From the NCBI GenBank assembly GCA_001769385.1, contig MEPB01000077.1:62001-126000 (forward strand): a DNA stretch of 64,000 bases, read 5' to 3'. Positions 1 to 9,019 of this stretch are shown here, piece after piece. The stretch comes from Bacteroidetes bacterium RIFCSPLOWO2_12_FULL_35_15 (GTDB lineage: Bacteria; Bacteroidota; Bacteroidia; 2-12-FULL-35-15). Each line of letters begins with the position of its first letter. The first letter of the stretch is position 1. A program made the position numbers and the translations under genes. Under the pieces are notes generated by a model that worked only from the letters and a program-made list of their open reading frames with translations, was not told where the DNA came from and ran no database searches.

Positions 1-712
1 CACCAGCTGCCCCAGTAGCTCCTGCTGTTCCAGTAGCTCCGGTAGCACCAGCTGTTCCAGTCGCACCTGTAGTACCTGTAGCACCAGCAGTCCCGGTCGC
101 TCCGGTAACACCATTTGTTCCTGTTGCACCGGTAGCTCCCGCTGTTCCTGTCGGGCCGGTTGCACCGGCAATTCCGGTAGCACCTGTTGGACCTGTTGGA
201 CCTGTGGCACCAGGAGTTCCTGCACCAAAACCTGTAGCACCGGTAAGTCCGGTTGGGCCGGTTGCACCGGTAGCTCCCGCTGTTCCTGCTCCTGTTGGAC
301 CAGTATCACCTGTTGCACCTGTAACACCATTTACCCCTGTAGGACCGGTAACACCATTAATGCCTGCCATTCCGGTCGGACCAGTAGGGCCTACAGAGCC
401 TGCTCCGCCTCCCGAATTGCATAACGAAACCCATGAAGTAGTTGGTACTCTATAAAAACAATAACACATTGAATCGGTGTTAAATATTAATAAGGCATTG
501 GCAGGTGCTGCAATAGCGTTCATGCCGGCAGTATTCATTCGAGGAATTAATAATCCTTTATTTGCAGAAAGTAACTCTAAAATAGCGCTTGCATCAGGAG
601 TATTAGTTCCTATACCCACATTATCCTGAGCATTACTGTTTTTTGGAATAAAAACAATCATAAAAGAAATAATGCCAATAATTGCAAGCAGTTTGTATAA
701 TTTATTTTTCAT
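1..712 (-). CDS. Collagen-like Gly-X-Y repeat secreted protein (3' end beyond window)
   Basis: The minus-strand frame opens with ATG at 712 and stays open to the window edge, so the C-terminus is missing. The product starts [17 protein letters not shown], a hydrophobic signal peptide ending near SNAQ. A domain of about 85 residues follows, containing [12 protein letters not shown] and [14 protein letters not shown], a module common in Bacteroidota surface and tail-fibre-like proteins. From about residue 112 the protein becomes Gly-X-Y repeats rich in GATG, GPTG and GVTG triplets, as in bacterial collagen-like proteins. It is probably exported and may form a trimeric fibre; the partner is unknown. 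The CCGGT/GCACC-rich repetitive DNA encodes these triplets. The repeat tract could vary in length between strains. Confidence 0.85.
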   Translation of the reverse strand, partial: MKNKLYKLLAIIGIISFMIVFIPKNSNAQDNVGIGTNTPDASAILELLSANKGLLIPRMNTAGMNAIAAPANALLIFNTDSMCYCFYRVPTTSWVSLCNSGGGAGSVGPTGPTGMAGINGVTGPTGVNGVTGATGDTGPTGAGTAGATGATGPTGLTGATGFGAGTPGATGPTGPTGATGIAGATGPTGTAGATGATGTNGVTGATGTAGATGTTGATGTAGATGATGTAGATGAAG

Positions 713-855
713 TTTTGAGAGGTATTTATTTTTACAAATCTAATGTTTTTAAAATAGTATTTAATATTTTTATATGGGGAAAAGCTATGCCTTTTTATTA
801 TCATATTAGACGCAAGACTCAGTCATTAAGTTGCATTAAATTATAAAACCAGATT

Positions 856-2622
856 TTAAAATTCAATGTCCAGATCAAATGCCTGTCGAAGTTTATTGAT
901 AGTTGGATTTTTTTCTGATAACCTTTTATACCTGTCAGTTGCAGTATATAGGTTTGTTTTTTCTTCTGACACAGTCATCACAAGGCTCATTGAAATGGAA
1001 TAGTTATTTAATTCCTTGCGTAAAAAGTCCAGAAAATTCATTTTATCTTCATTAATGGCCTCTTCCAATGCTTTATTATTTATGGGGAACTCAACAATTG
1101 TTTCATTCGTTAAATTTGGGCGCTTACTTAATAAAGCACTTGCTAATCCGGCTCGTTTTTCTTTTAATCCATTGGCATACTTATTCCAGGCAACTTCAAG
1201 CGCTTGTTGCGTGAACGGGACTTTTGGCTGACCGGATAATAGTATGTTTTGTTCAACATTATTATCAGAAAGGTTTTTAGTTTTTTTTTCGGAATTCAGA
1301 TGTTGCTGAATAGAAGGTGTACTTGTTTTTATTAGTGGCTTTTTCACAGTTGCTACACTGCTTTCCGGATTCACCGGAGTGTTTTTTAAAACCGGCTGTT
1401 CGTTAGTAATAACCGGCTGTTTAACAGATACTGAAGATGTGGATAATACCGAATTAACAAGCCCTTCAGGTATTTTAGGTTTAGCTATTGGCTTGATTAA
1501 GTCATTTTTTTTTTCGGTATCAGTCCCGATGGAGTTGATAGAACAAAGTTGCAGTAACGCTAACTCCACCTGGAGTCGATGATTTTTACTGGACTTGTAC
1601 TGTATATCCGTTTTATTGAGAATCGTTAATCCTTTTACCAAAAATGACATGGAGCATTTCCCGGATTGATCCTTGTATTTATCTCTGATCTTAGTCCCGA
1701 CTTCCAGCAATTGAATTGTTTCGACATCTTTACTTACTAATAAATTGCGCAAGTGTTCTCCCATACCGGCAACGAAATTATGTCCATCAAAACCATTATT
1801 TAATATTTCGTTAAATATTAATAATGCCTGTGAACTATTTTCATTTAAAACGGCCTCTGTTACCTGAAAATAATAATCGTAATCAAGAATATTCAAATTA
1901 TCAATTACTGCTTTATAAGTAACCGTATTACCTGCAAAACTAACGATCTGGTCGAAGATCGAACAGGCATCCCGCAAAGCGCCATCTGCTTTTTGAGCGA
2001 TGATCTGCAAGGCATCTGTTTCGGCAGTTACATTTTCACTTTTAGCAATAAATGCAAGATGATTCGCAATATCATCAATTTGAATTCTGTTGAAATCAAA
2101 TATCTGACAGCGTGAAAGAATTGTTGGGATAATTTTATGCTTTTCAGTGGTTGCCAAAATAAAAATGGCATGTTTTGGTGGTTCCTCCAAGGTCTTCAAA
2201 AATGCATTGAATGCACTTGTTGAAAGCATGTGAACCTCATCAATGATATAAACTTTGTGAGTACCTAGTTGTGGGGCATAACGCACCTGATCAACCAGAT
2301 TACGGATATCATCAACCGAATTATTGGATGCTGCATCTAATTCAAACACATTATGTGATGCACCACTATTGAATGACTGGCAAGATTCGCACTGATCACA
2401 AGCTTCGGTTTCTGAAGTACGATTGGTACAATTAATTGTTTTTGCCAGGATACGGGCACAAGTCGTTTTACCAACGCCACGAGGGCCGCAGAATAAAAAA
2501 GCCTGAGCCAAATGACCGGTTTTTATGGCATTTTTTAAAGTATTGGTAATGTGCTCCTGACCAACAACAGTGTTAAATGTTGCCGGGCGATATTTGCGAG
2601 CCGATACAATAAAATTATCCAT
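856..2622 (-). CDS. dnaX: DNA polymerase III subunit gamma/tau
   Basis: Clamp-loader ATPase subunit of the replicative polymerase (588 residues). The N-terminus RKYRPATFNTVVGQEH is typical of DnaX. Walker A GPRGVGKT lies at 46-53, the zinc-binding cysteines at 65, 75, 78 and 81, the Walker B/DEVH box at 128-131, and a LEEPP motif and the SRC sensor follow at about 170. The C-terminal third (from about 390) is low complexity and then a tau-like domain that would contact the polymerase and helicase. The start at 2622 fits the family. It is transcribed alone, away from the ribosomal protein operon. No frameshift heptamer was examined in detail, so a short gamma form is neither supported nor excluded. 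Confidence 0.97.
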   Translation of the reverse strand: MDNFIVSARKYRPATFNTVVGQEHITNTLKNAIKTGHLAQAFLFCGPRGVGKTTCARILAKTINCTNRTSETEACDQCESCQSFNSGASHNVFELDAASNNSVDDIRNLVDQVRYAPQLGTHKVYIIDEVHMLSTSAFNAFLKTLEEPPKHAIFILATTEKHKIIPTILSRCQIFDFNRIQIDDIANHLAFIAKSENVTAETDALQIIAQKADGALRDACSIFDQIVSFAGNTVTYKAVIDNLNILDYDYYFQVTEAVLNENSSQALLIFNEILNNGFDGHNFVAGMGEHLRNLLVSKDVETIQLLEVGTKIRDKYKDQSGKCSMSFLVKGLTILNKTDIQYKSSKNHRLQVELALLQLCSINSIGTDTEKKNDLIKPIAKPKIPEGLVNSVLSTSSVSVKQPVITNEQPVLKNTPVNPESSVATVKKPLIKTSTPSIQQHLNSEKKTKNLSDNNVEQNILLSGQPKVPFTQQALEVAWNKYANGLKEKRAGLASALLSKRPNLTNETIVEFPINNKALEEAINEDKMNFLDFLRKELNNYSISMSLVMTVSEEKTNLYTATDRYKRLSEKNPTINKLRQAFDLDIEF

Positions 2623-2779
2623 ACTTTTTGTTTCTCTTTTTTTAGGAAGACAAATTTAAAGATAAAAAGTAATTTTTTGCAGATTGTTAAAAAGTTAATT
2701 TGGAAGGCGGATTTCGGAAGTTAAAAGTTAAAAAGGTGAGAGTGAAAATTGAGGTTTGAAGATTTGACTAGCACTATTA

Positions 2780-2915
2780 ATTATATCCGACAGACAGGAA
2801 CACCTAAACCCGATAGCAATGAAAAGCCCGCTAAAGGAAGGATTGCGGGTGGCGCGGACTTGTAATAAATAGCGGGACAGAAGGAATGGAAGAGCGACAG
2901 ACCTCGCTTTACAAC
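2780..2915. other. GC-rich intergenic block between dnaX and rpsF
   Basis: The gap 2623-3120 has no convincing gene. Its middle is clearly richer in G and C than the flanks and contains CCCGC...GCGGG (about 2829-2851), then GCGCGGAC and AGCGGGAC. A 74-codon minus-strand reading frame crosses it, but the translation has no recognisable signal or domain. It looks like a dispersed intergenic repeat or a decayed element; copies elsewhere would be needed to show this. Confidence 0.35.
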
Positions 2916-2945
2916 CAATTGAAAATATACTATAGTCCTTTCGCA

Positions 2946-2985
2946 ACCTCACCCTAAGCCCTCTCCTTGAAAAAGGAGAGGATTA
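2946..2985. repeat. Dispersed hairpin repeat, copy 1 (CCTCTCCTT-GAAA-AAGGAGAGG)
   Basis: A 9-bp perfect stem (2960-2968 with 2973-2981) closes a GAAA loop and is preceded by AACCTCACCC. The same hairpin with the same lead-in occurs at 12249-12283. Two copies with conserved flanks indicate a dispersed palindromic repeat, not a terminator private to one gene. There is no T-run directly after this copy. Confidence 0.6.
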
Positions 2986-3036
2986 ATTGGTCTATACTAT
3001 GTTTTCAATTGATTACTGAAAAAACTGAGAAATTCT

Positions 3037-3066
3037 TTGGTCAAAATTCAAAATTTGCTATCTTTG
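3037..3066 (+). promoter_or_regulatory. Sigma-ABfr-type promoter of the rpsF operon
   Basis: TTG at 3037-3039, a 19-nt spacer, then TATCTTTG at 3059-3066 match the Bacteroidota consensus TTG-N17-23-TAnnTTTG. The predicted start site near 3072 leaves a leader of about 50 nt before rpsF. Confidence 0.7.
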
Positions 3067-3120
3067 CATCCCTTTTAGAAAAAGGAATAATTAATTATTA
3101 ACCAATTAAATTACAAAACA

Positions 3121-3462
3121 ATGCTAAAACATTATGAAACCGTCTTCATTATGACTCCCGTTTTGTCTGAAGAACAGGCAAAGGAGACGGTAAGTAAGTA
3201 CAAAAAGATACTTACAGACAATGGCTGCAAAATTGTAACCGAGCATGCTTGGGGCTTACGCAAATTGCAGTATCCAATTCAAAAGAAAACAACTGGTTTC
3301 TACCATTTGTTTGAATTTCAAGCTCCTGCCACATTTGTTGCAGATTTAGAAGTAGCTTACAAACGTGATGAGCGCTTGTTACGCTTCTTAACAGTTGCTC
3401 TTGATAAGCATGCAGTTGCATACAGCTTAAAAAGCAGAAACAAAACAAAAGTAGTAGCTTAA
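3121..3462 (+). CDS. rpsF: Small ribosomal subunit protein S6
   Basis: 113 residues, beginning MLKHYETVFIMTPVLSEEQ and containing the family signature region AWGLRKLQYPIQKKTTGFYH followed by DERLLRFL. S6 binds 16S rRNA together with S18 in the platform of the 30S subunit. It is first in an rpsF-rpsR-rplI operon (26 nt to rpsR, 9 nt from rpsR to rplI), the usual bacterial order without an intervening ssb. Length is normal. Confidence 0.97.
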   Translation: MLKHYETVFIMTPVLSEEQAKETVSKYKKILTDNGCKIVTEHAWGLRKLQYPIQKKTTGFYHLFEFQAPATFVADLEVAYKRDERLLRFLTVALDKHAVAYSLKSRNKTKVVA

Positions 3463-3488
3463 TTCATTCAATTTAAAACAACCAGAAA

Positions 3489-3755
3489 ATGGCAGCAAAT
3501 TCAGAAATCAGATATCTTACACCTCCCACAGTGGATGTGAAGAAAAAGAAATACTGCCGCTTCAAAAAAAGCGGAATAAAGTATATCGATTACAAAGACC
3601 CTCAATTTTTATTGAAGTTCATTAATGAGCAAGGTAAAATTTTACCTCGCAGATTAACAGGTACATCAGTTAAATATCAACGTAAAGTTTCAAAAGCTGT
3701 AAAGCGTGCTCGTCACTTAGCTTTATTGCCTTATGTTGCTGATATGTTAAAATAA
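3489..3755 (+). CDS. rpsR: Small ribosomal subunit protein S18
   Basis: 88 residues. The core [18 protein letters not shown], then [14 protein letters not shown] and the basic tail [15 protein letters not shown], are characteristic of S18, which heterodimerises with S6. A single Cys is present near the N-terminus, not a full zinc-binding set. Middle gene of the operon. Confidence 0.97.
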   Translation: MAANSEIRYLTPPTVDVKKKKYCRFKKSGIKYIDYKDPQFLLKFINEQGKILPRRLTGTSVKYQRKVSKAVKRARHLALLPYVADMLK

Positions 3756-3764
3756 GAGAAAGAC

Positions 3765-4211
3765 ATGGAAGTAATTTTAAAACAGGACGTTAAAAACCTT
3801 GGATACAAGGATGACGTAGTAAATGTAAAACCAGGTTACGGAAGAAACTTTTTAATTCCGAAAGGAGTTGCTGCAATGGCAACCGGTTCGGCAAAAAAAA
3901 TGTTGACAGAAACTGTAAAACAGCGTGCATTTAAAGAACAAAAAATTAAAACTGCTGCAGAATCTGCTGCAGCTAAATTAAAAGAAATGATTGTTAAAGT
4001 TGGAGCAAAAGTAGGTGAATCCGGAAAAATTTTCGGTTCAGTTACCACAGTTCAGTTGGCTGACGCAATTAAAAAATTAGGTTACGATGTGGATAGAAAA
4101 AACATCACGATGACTGAAGAAAGTATCAAAACTGTTGGTACTTATACAGCTGATGTACGTTTTCACAAAGAAGTAACCGGAACAGTTACATTTGAAGTTG
4201 TTCAGGAGTAA
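3765..4211 (+). CDS. rplI: Large ribosomal subunit protein L9
   Basis: 148 residues. The N-terminal 23S rRNA-binding domain reads MEVILKQDVKNLGYKDDVVN then KPGYGRNFLIPKGVA, followed by a long Ala/Lys-rich helix and the C-terminal domain (GKIFGSVTTVQLADAIKKLG). Family-typical length. Last gene of the operon, followed 19 nt later by a strong terminator hairpin. Confidence 0.97.
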   Translation: MEVILKQDVKNLGYKDDVVNVKPGYGRNFLIPKGVAAMATGSAKKMLTETVKQRAFKEQKIKTAAESAAAKLKEMIVKVGAKVGESGKIFGSVTTVQLADAIKKLGYDVDRKNITMTEESIKTVGTYTADVRFHKEVTGTVTFEVVQE

Positions 4212-4230
4212 TTTTTCTTTTTTACTAAAA

Positions 4231-4269
4231 AACATCGCTTCCGATATATTCGGAAGCGATGTTTTTTTT
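4231..4269. terminator. Bidirectional intrinsic terminator between rplI and the rhomboid gene
   Basis: A 14-bp perfect stem (4231-4244 with 4250-4263) with a 5-nt loop is followed by a run of T on the plus strand and preceded by A4 and TTTACT on the other side. It serves rplI (+) and can also terminate the convergent rhomboid gene (-). Confidence 0.85.
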
Positions 4270-4289
4270 GTTTCTTTTTTTAACCTTAA

Positions 4290-4988
4290 TTATTTTTCCT
4301 CTTCGTTTTCTTTTTGAAAATATTTATAACTTACGGAAACTTCGCTTTCTGAATCATCCGTATTTTCACTATTTTCAGGATCAATAGTATCCTCATCTTC
4401 CTCTTCGCCAAAATCATATTTTTGCGACACAGGTCCTTCTTTACGAAAATAATAAGCAGTAATTAAACCTGCTAAAGAACCTAACAAATGCGACTCCCAG
4501 GAAATACCGGGCTGAATGGGAAAGATCCCCCAAACTGTTCCTCCATATAAAAACACTACGAATAATGACAAAGCCATCAAACGGGTGTCTCTTCTGAAAA
4601 CTCCACTAAAAAACAAAAATGTCACAAAACCATAGATCAACCCGCTTGCCCCAATATGGTATGCATCTCGTGCTGCGGCCCAAACCCAAAGACCAGTCAT
4701 CAGGTAAACCCAAAAAAACACCTGAAAAGCAATGGTCCGGTAAAAGAAAAAGATGATACTTCCTAAAACCAAAAGAGGCAATGAATTTGACATTAAATGT
4801 GTAAAATTAGCATGTAATAAGGGGGCAGTAAATATTCCAAATAGCCCATGTATCGTTCTGGGATACAATCCATACCATGAAAAATCAGTTTTTTCTGCTA
4901 CTTCAAAAAGTTTTACTCCCCATAAAACGATCACAAATAAACACGGGTAAAGAACACTTATAAAGAATTTGGAGGTTTTATTCCGCAT
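4290..4988 (-). CDS. Rhomboid family intramembrane serine protease
   Basis: 232 residues with about six hydrophobic segments. Hallmarks: HANFTHLMSNSLPL (57-72, the His/Asn loop before TM2), the nucleophile motif GASG with Ser115, and the catalytic His167 in SWESHLLGSLAG. The family cleaves transmembrane substrates inside the lipid bilayer; the substrate is not evident. A C-terminal cytoplasmic tail (about 185-232) is very acidic (GEEEDEDTIDPENSEN), which is unusual and could be a regulatory or docking tail. Monocistronic and convergent with rplI. Confidence 0.93.
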   Translation of the reverse strand: MRNKTSKFFISVLYPCLFVIVLWGVKLFEVAEKTDFSWYGLYPRTIHGLFGIFTAPLLHANFTHLMSNSLPLLVLGSIIFFFYRTIAFQVFFWVYLMTGLWVWAAARDAYHIGASGLIYGFVTFLFFSGVFRRDTRLMALSLFVVFLYGGTVWGIFPIQPGISWESHLLGSLAGLITAYYFRKEGPVSQKYDFGEEEDEDTIDPENSENTDDSESEVSVSYKYFQKENEEEK

Positions 4989-5085
4989 ATTAAACTTATA
5001 CTTAAAAGAGGTGAAAAAGTTTTATTAGTTAGCAAGTGTCATACCAATATTATAAAATGCCAGAAAGGCATTTTTAGCAATCGTA

Positions 5086-5117
5086 TTTGATTTTATATTT
5101 TTATTTATTTACTTTTA
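5086..5117 (+). promoter_or_regulatory. Promoter of the 5130 gene
   Basis: TTTG at 5086-5089, a 20-nt spacer and TACTTTTA at 5110-5117, one mismatch from TAnnTTTG. It lies 12 nt before the ATG, giving a very short leader. Confidence 0.45.
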
Positions 5118-5129
5118 GATTCAATTGTA

Positions 5130-5660
5130 ATGAAAAAAATAGCAGCATTATTTTTACTTTCCATTTTTTTGTTTAATACAGTGGGATTCTACTTTGTATT
5201 CAGAGCTGAACAATATTTAGTGAAATCAGAAGTGCAAAACAAAATAAAATCAGGCTTTGATCCCTCAGAATTAGAGGCCGTTACTATCAACAAAGATAAA
5301 TTAGCAGATGTTCAATGGTTGAAACATGGTAAAGAAATGTTTTATAATAATCAAATGTATGATATTGTAAAAAGCACAGAAACATCCTCAACCATTACCT
5401 TTTATTGTATCAATGATACAAAAGAAAAAGCCTTATTGAGTAAACTGGAAAACCATATCAATACGCATGTTGTATCAAGCAATCCGACAAAAAACGATTC
5501 ATCAAAAAAAATTATTGATACGGTCATAAAGTTATACTTTTCGAATCAGATGTCATTTTCAGTTTTTCAAAGTGAATCAACAATTCACTATTTTATTTCC
5601 AATTTAATTTACACACCTGCTCTTTTAGAAATAACCTCTCCACCTCCTGAATTTGTTTAA
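5130..5660 (+). CDS. Unknown membrane-anchored or exported protein
   Basis: 176 residues; family not recognised. The N-terminus MKKIAALFLLSIFLFNTVGF is one hydrophobic segment without a clear signal peptidase site, so the protein may stay anchored. The rest is hydrophilic, with the segment VQWLKHGKEMFYNNQMYDIV followed by alternating beta-type stretches, and a Pro-rich end TSPPPEFV. It sits 184 nt upstream of a TonB receptor on the same strand, so a role in the same uptake function is possible but unproven. Confidence 0.75.
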   Translation: MKKIAALFLLSIFLFNTVGFYFVFRAEQYLVKSEVQNKIKSGFDPSELEAVTINKDKLADVQWLKHGKEMFYNNQMYDIVKSTETSSTITFYCINDTKEKALLSKLENHINTHVVSSNPTKNDSSKKIIDTVIKLYFSNQMSFSVFQSESTIHYFISNLIYTPALLEITSPPPEFV

Positions 5661-5844
5661 GTTTCCATTTCGAATCAAATAATTGTTGTTTAATTTAAAC
5701 AAATCCTAAGCTATTCTGAATAGCTGGGAAGTGATTTATTTGTATTCTATCGTTATGATTTATTTTCAGACTTCTCTTTGCGTTCAGCGATAAAACCTGC
5801 TGAAGGTGGAGGAAGGTATTCATATTAAATTAGGATAAATAAAA

Positions 5845-8265
5845 ATGAAAAAATATCTATTTAGCCTGACAATGCTACTTTGTGCAATGATTGCAGGAGC
5901 TCAAACATTAATTATAGTGGATAAAACAACACGGCAAACGCTACCCGGGGTAATTGTTTATTCAAACAACCCTAAGGTGTCCATTCTTTCTAATTCAAAA
6001 GGACAGGTTGACGCAACTTTATTTAAGACAGCAGATAGCATCCATTTTAGCTTTGTAAGTTACGAACCGATCGTATATTCCTACCAAAAGCTCGAATCGA
6101 TGAATTTCAAAGTTGAACTATCTGAAGCAACCATCTCGCTTGGAGAAATAGTTGTATCTGCAAACCGTTGGGAGGAAGCACAAATTGAGACACCTAACCG
6201 GATCGAAAAGATCAGTAAAAAAGATGTTGATTTCCAAAACCCACAAACATCCGCAGATGTGTTGGAAACAAGTGGCTATGTGTATATTCAAAAAAGTCAA
6301 CTAGCCGGGGGATCACCCTCTCTGAGGGGCTTTGCTACCAACAGAGTAATGCTGGTGGTGGATGGTGTAAGAATGAATAATGCTATTTTCAGGTCGGGAA
6401 ATTTACAAAGTGTTATTTCTATCGATGCCTCTGCCCTTGAAAGCGCAGAGGTGCTTTTTGGCCCTGGCGCTGTCATGTATGGTAGTGACGCTATTGGGGG
6501 AGTAATGGATTTTCACACCCTGAAACCAAAATTTTCCGATAGCACCACTAAGTTGCTATTCACAGGTAATGCCTTCGGACGTTTTTCATCAGCCAATACT
6601 GAAAAAACAGGACACTTGGATTTTAATATCGGAATAAAAAAATGGGCCTTTGTTACCAGCATCAGTTACTCTGATTATGATGATTTACATGCAGGCTCTT
6701 TCGGGAATCATTATTTTCTTCGGCCTTCTTATGTCGGAAGATTTGACAGTAAGGATTCCATGCTTATAAACAACGACTCTTCCCTTCAGATTGGTTCCGC
6801 ATTCAGCCAGGTAAATTTAATGCAAAAGATCTATTTTAAATCCGGTAAGTCCTGGGATATTGATTATGCATTTCATTATTCGGCAACATCTGATGCACCC
6901 CGTTATGACCGTCTTTATCTGGATGCAGATAATAATGGAACGCTCGATTACGGGGAATGGTATTATGGTCCACAAAAATGGATGATGAATCGATTGGGAA
7001 TTACACATACACAAATTACTAAGATTTATGATCAATTACGGATTGTTGCGGCAATGCAGAATAATGAAGAAAGCCGTCACGATAGAAAATTTAACAACAA
7101 AAAAATGCGTAATCAAACAGAAACCGTTGATGCCTATTCCTTCAATCTCGACCTGGATAAAAAGATAACTGAAAAAGCCACTTTATTTTATGGAGTTGAA
7201 GCACTTTACAATAAGATTGGGTCAGTGGCAAACCGCATTCATCTCGAAACACATGTTGAGGAACCCACTAACACCCGTTATCCTGATGGGTCCACCTGGC
7301 AGGCCTATGGTGCATATTTAAATATGAAATACAAACTTCATTCGAAATGGATTGTTAATGCGGGTGCACGTTATACTCACTATTTGATAAAAGCCGACTT
7401 TGATACCACTTTTTTCCCTTTTCCTTTTGTTCATGCTGAAAATAGCAATGGAGCATTAAATGGTAGTTTGGGATTGGTATTTAGTCCAAATCCTAAATGG
7501 CAACTCTATTTGAATGGATCAACTGGATTTCGTGCCCCCAATATTGATGATATGGGAAAAGTTTTTGATTCGGAACCGGGAACAGTTGTAGTTGCTAATG
7601 CCGACTTAAAACCTGAATATGCATATAACGCAGAAATAGGAACAGCTAAAACAATTGGAGGTTTTCTGAAAGTGGATTTTGCCGGGTATTATACCTTGCT
7701 AAAAAATGCGCTTGCGCGCAGGGCGTTTCAATACAATGGTCAGGACAGTATTATTTATGATGGGCAAATGAGCCAGGTCCAGGCAATTCAAAACATTACC
7801 GCAGCTTATGTATATGGTGTTCAAGCAGGTGTTGAAATTAGCTTTGGTAGAGGGATAGGGCTAAGAAGCACCATCAGCTATCAAAAAGGAGAAGAACAAA
7901 GTGAGGAGCGTTTGATTTATTATCCAAAACCACATGTTGCGCCATTGTTTGGAAGTACACATTTAACCTATGTACGTAAAAAACTTAAACTTGATTTGTA
8001 TGCACAGTATAACAGCAAAATGGGATACAAGGATCTTCCTTTGGTTGATCGCACCGATAATGCTTCATATGCAAAAGATGCCAGCGGACTTCCTTTTGTT
8101 CCGGGCTGGTACACCCTCAATTTCAAAGCAGCCCTTTTTATAAACAAATTTTTTTCTGTGAATGCCGGTGTTGAAAACATAAACGATCAGTTGTACAGAA
8201 CCTATTCATCAGGCATAAGTTCACCAGGAAGAAATTTTATTGTTGCTCTTAGAGTGAAAATTTAA
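5845..8265 (+). CDS. TonB-dependent outer-membrane receptor, haem/haemoglobin-like
   Basis: 806 residues: signal peptide (1-19), a carboxypeptidase-regulatory-like domain (about 20-95), plug domain (about 100-225) and a 22-strand-type beta-barrel ending in NFIVALRVKI. Plug signatures include GGSPSLRGFATNRVMLVVDG, VRMNNAIFRSGNLQ and FGPGAVMYGSDAIGGVMDF. The MNNA.FR.GNLQ form resembles haemoglobin/haem receptors of the HmuR group, but substrate assignment is an inference. Barrel motif FRAPNIDD and C-terminal YRTYSSG..SPGRNF are typical. It imports its ligand using TonB/ExbBD energy. Neither a haem lipoprotein nor an ABC transporter lies nearby. Confidence 0.93.
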   Translation: MKKYLFSLTMLLCAMIAGAQTLIIVDKTTRQTLPGVIVYSNNPKVSILSNSKGQVDATLFKTADSIHFSFVSYEPIVYSYQKLESMNFKVELSEATISLGEIVVSANRWEEAQIETPNRIEKISKKDVDFQNPQTSADVLETSGYVYIQKSQLAGGSPSLRGFATNRVMLVVDGVRMNNAIFRSGNLQSVISIDASALESAEVLFGPGAVMYGSDAIGGVMDFHTLKPKFSDSTTKLLFTGNAFGRFSSANTEKTGHLDFNIGIKKWAFVTSISYSDYDDLHAGSFGNHYFLRPSYVGRFDSKDSMLINNDSSLQIGSAFSQVNLMQKIYFKSGKSWDIDYAFHYSATSDAPRYDRLYLDADNNGTLDYGEWYYGPQKWMMNRLGITHTQITKIYDQLRIVAAMQNNEESRHDRKFNNKKMRNQTETVDAYSFNLDLDKKITEKATLFYGVEALYNKIGSVANRIHLETHVEEPTNTRYPDGSTWQAYGAYLNMKYKLHSKWIVNAGARYTHYLIKADFDTTFFPFPFVHAENSNGALNGSLGLVFSPNPKWQLYLNGSTGFRAPNIDDMGKVFDSEPGTVVVANADLKPEYAYNAEIGTAKTIGGFLKVDFAGYYTLLKNALARRAFQYNGQDSIIYDGQMSQVQAIQNITAAYVYGVQAGVEISFGRGIGLRSTISYQKGEEQSEERLIYYPKPHVAPLFGSTHLTYVRKKLKLDLYAQYNSKMGYKDLPLVDRTDNASYAKDASGLPFVPGWYTLNFKAALFINKFFSVNAGVENINDQLYRTYSSGISSPGRNFIVALRVKI

Positions 8266-8271
8266 AAAAAT

Positions 8272-8337
8272 TGCCACAGATTCGCAAATTAAAATTTCAT
8301 TTTCATAGGAGGCAAGAGAATCTGTGAATCTGTGGCA
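8272..8337. repeat. Imperfect long inverted repeat after the TonB receptor
   Basis: TGCCACAGATTC at 8272-8283 is mirrored by GAATCTGTGGCA at 8326-8337 (12 bp perfect), with further pairing inward (CGCAAATT against AATCTGTG). It begins 7 nt after the receptor stop codon. It may end the transcript, but it has the look of a dispersed palindromic intergenic repeat. Confidence 0.55.
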
Positions 8338-8392
8338 TATTTTAAAAGGACAGCCTCCTTTTGTTAAGAAATGATAAAAAGCCTATTATTTA

Positions 8393-8423
8393 TTGATTTT
8401 GTATCTAAAAGTTGTTATTTTTG
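8393..8423 (+). promoter_or_regulatory. Consensus promoter of the 8445 gene
   Basis: TTG at 8393-8395, a 20-nt spacer, and TATTTTTG at 8416-8423, an exact match to TTG-N17-23-TAnnTTTG. The ATG at 8445 is 21 nt downstream, which supports that start over the upstream ATG at 8412 lying inside the promoter. Confidence 0.7.
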
Positions 8424-8444
8424 GTAAAACAATATACTTTACAA

Positions 8445-8726
8445 ATGAAAAATTTATTCAAATTATTCTTTTTTGTAATTCTGATCAATGTTACCGGGTC
8501 TTTAAAAGCGGCTGGCAAAGGCACTAATCCTGCCATAGCTGAGGGGAACGGAAAAAATAACGATACAACAGTTGGAATAAAAAGTAATATTGTAATATTC
8601 AGAATGATTGCTGCACCGGCAAGCAACAGCTCCAATGGCAGTTTAAGAAAAGCAGGTAAAGTAGCCCGCACCTCCACGACACACAGCTCCATTGATGCTG
8701 TCCTTTTTCAAAAGAAAGGCATTTAA
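8445..8726 (+). CDS. Small exported protein, unknown
   Basis: 93 residues from ATG 8445, chosen because the ATG at 8412 lies inside the promoter and because MKNLFKLFFFVILINVTGSLKA would then form a clean signal peptide. The mature part is short, rich in Gly, Asn, Ser and Lys, with NIVIFRMIAAPASNSSNG in the middle. No domain recognised. An antisense frame of similar length overlaps it, but only this strand has a signal peptide and a consensus promoter. Confidence 0.55.
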   Translation: MKNLFKLFFFVILINVTGSLKAAGKGTNPAIAEGNGKNNDTTVGIKSNIVIFRMIAAPASNSSNGSLRKAGKVARTSTTHSSIDAVLFQKKGI

Positions 8727-8798
8727 TAATCATTTAATAATTTTCTGTTAACATTCCCTTATTCTTGAGTTCGTTCCTTTGTATAAAATTATATACGA

Positions 8799-9017
8799 AT
8801 GAATAACACACATCAAACAGCAACCGAAGCTGTGATTTATTTAAAAAACGGAGAACGTAAATATGGAATTCTTTTTATTGAAAATTTCATTAAAGAAAAT
8901 GTTTATCGATTTATTTCAAACAACAATTTAAATTTGTTTAAAACAACGAACAATCCCGATTATATTGAGAATGTATCCGAATTTTCGATCGAATCGATTG
9001 ATATTGATCTAAAATAA
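8799..9017 (+). CDS. Small conserved-looking hypothetical protein
   Basis: 72 residues. The core AVIYLKNGERKYGILF then ENVYRFISNN and FSIESIDIDLK suggests a small beta-rich cytoplasmic fold, with no signal peptide or cysteines. It ends 2 nt before the convergent DnaJ-domain gene. Codon use is like the neighbours. Function unknown. Confidence 0.6.
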   Translation: MNNTHQTATEAVIYLKNGERKYGILFIENFIKENVYRFISNNNLNLFKTTNNPDYIENVSEFSIESIDIDLK

Positions 9018-9019
9018 AA

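Noticed and set aside
204-455. Plus-strand frame rich in Pro and Val across the collagen region
   Set aside because: It is the antisense shadow of the Gly-X-Y repeats; the minus strand has the signal peptide and a proper start.
1-480. CRISPR-like repetition
   Set aside because: The periodicity is 9 or 18 bp in an open reading frame encoding Gly-X-Y; there are no spacers.
2728-2952. 74-codon minus-strand frame
   Set aside because: It crosses a GC-rich repeat-like block, has no start context and no domain or signal peptide.
8405-8692. 95-codon minus-strand frame overlapping the 8445 gene
   Set aside because: The plus-strand gene has a signal peptide and an exact promoter; this frame has neither.
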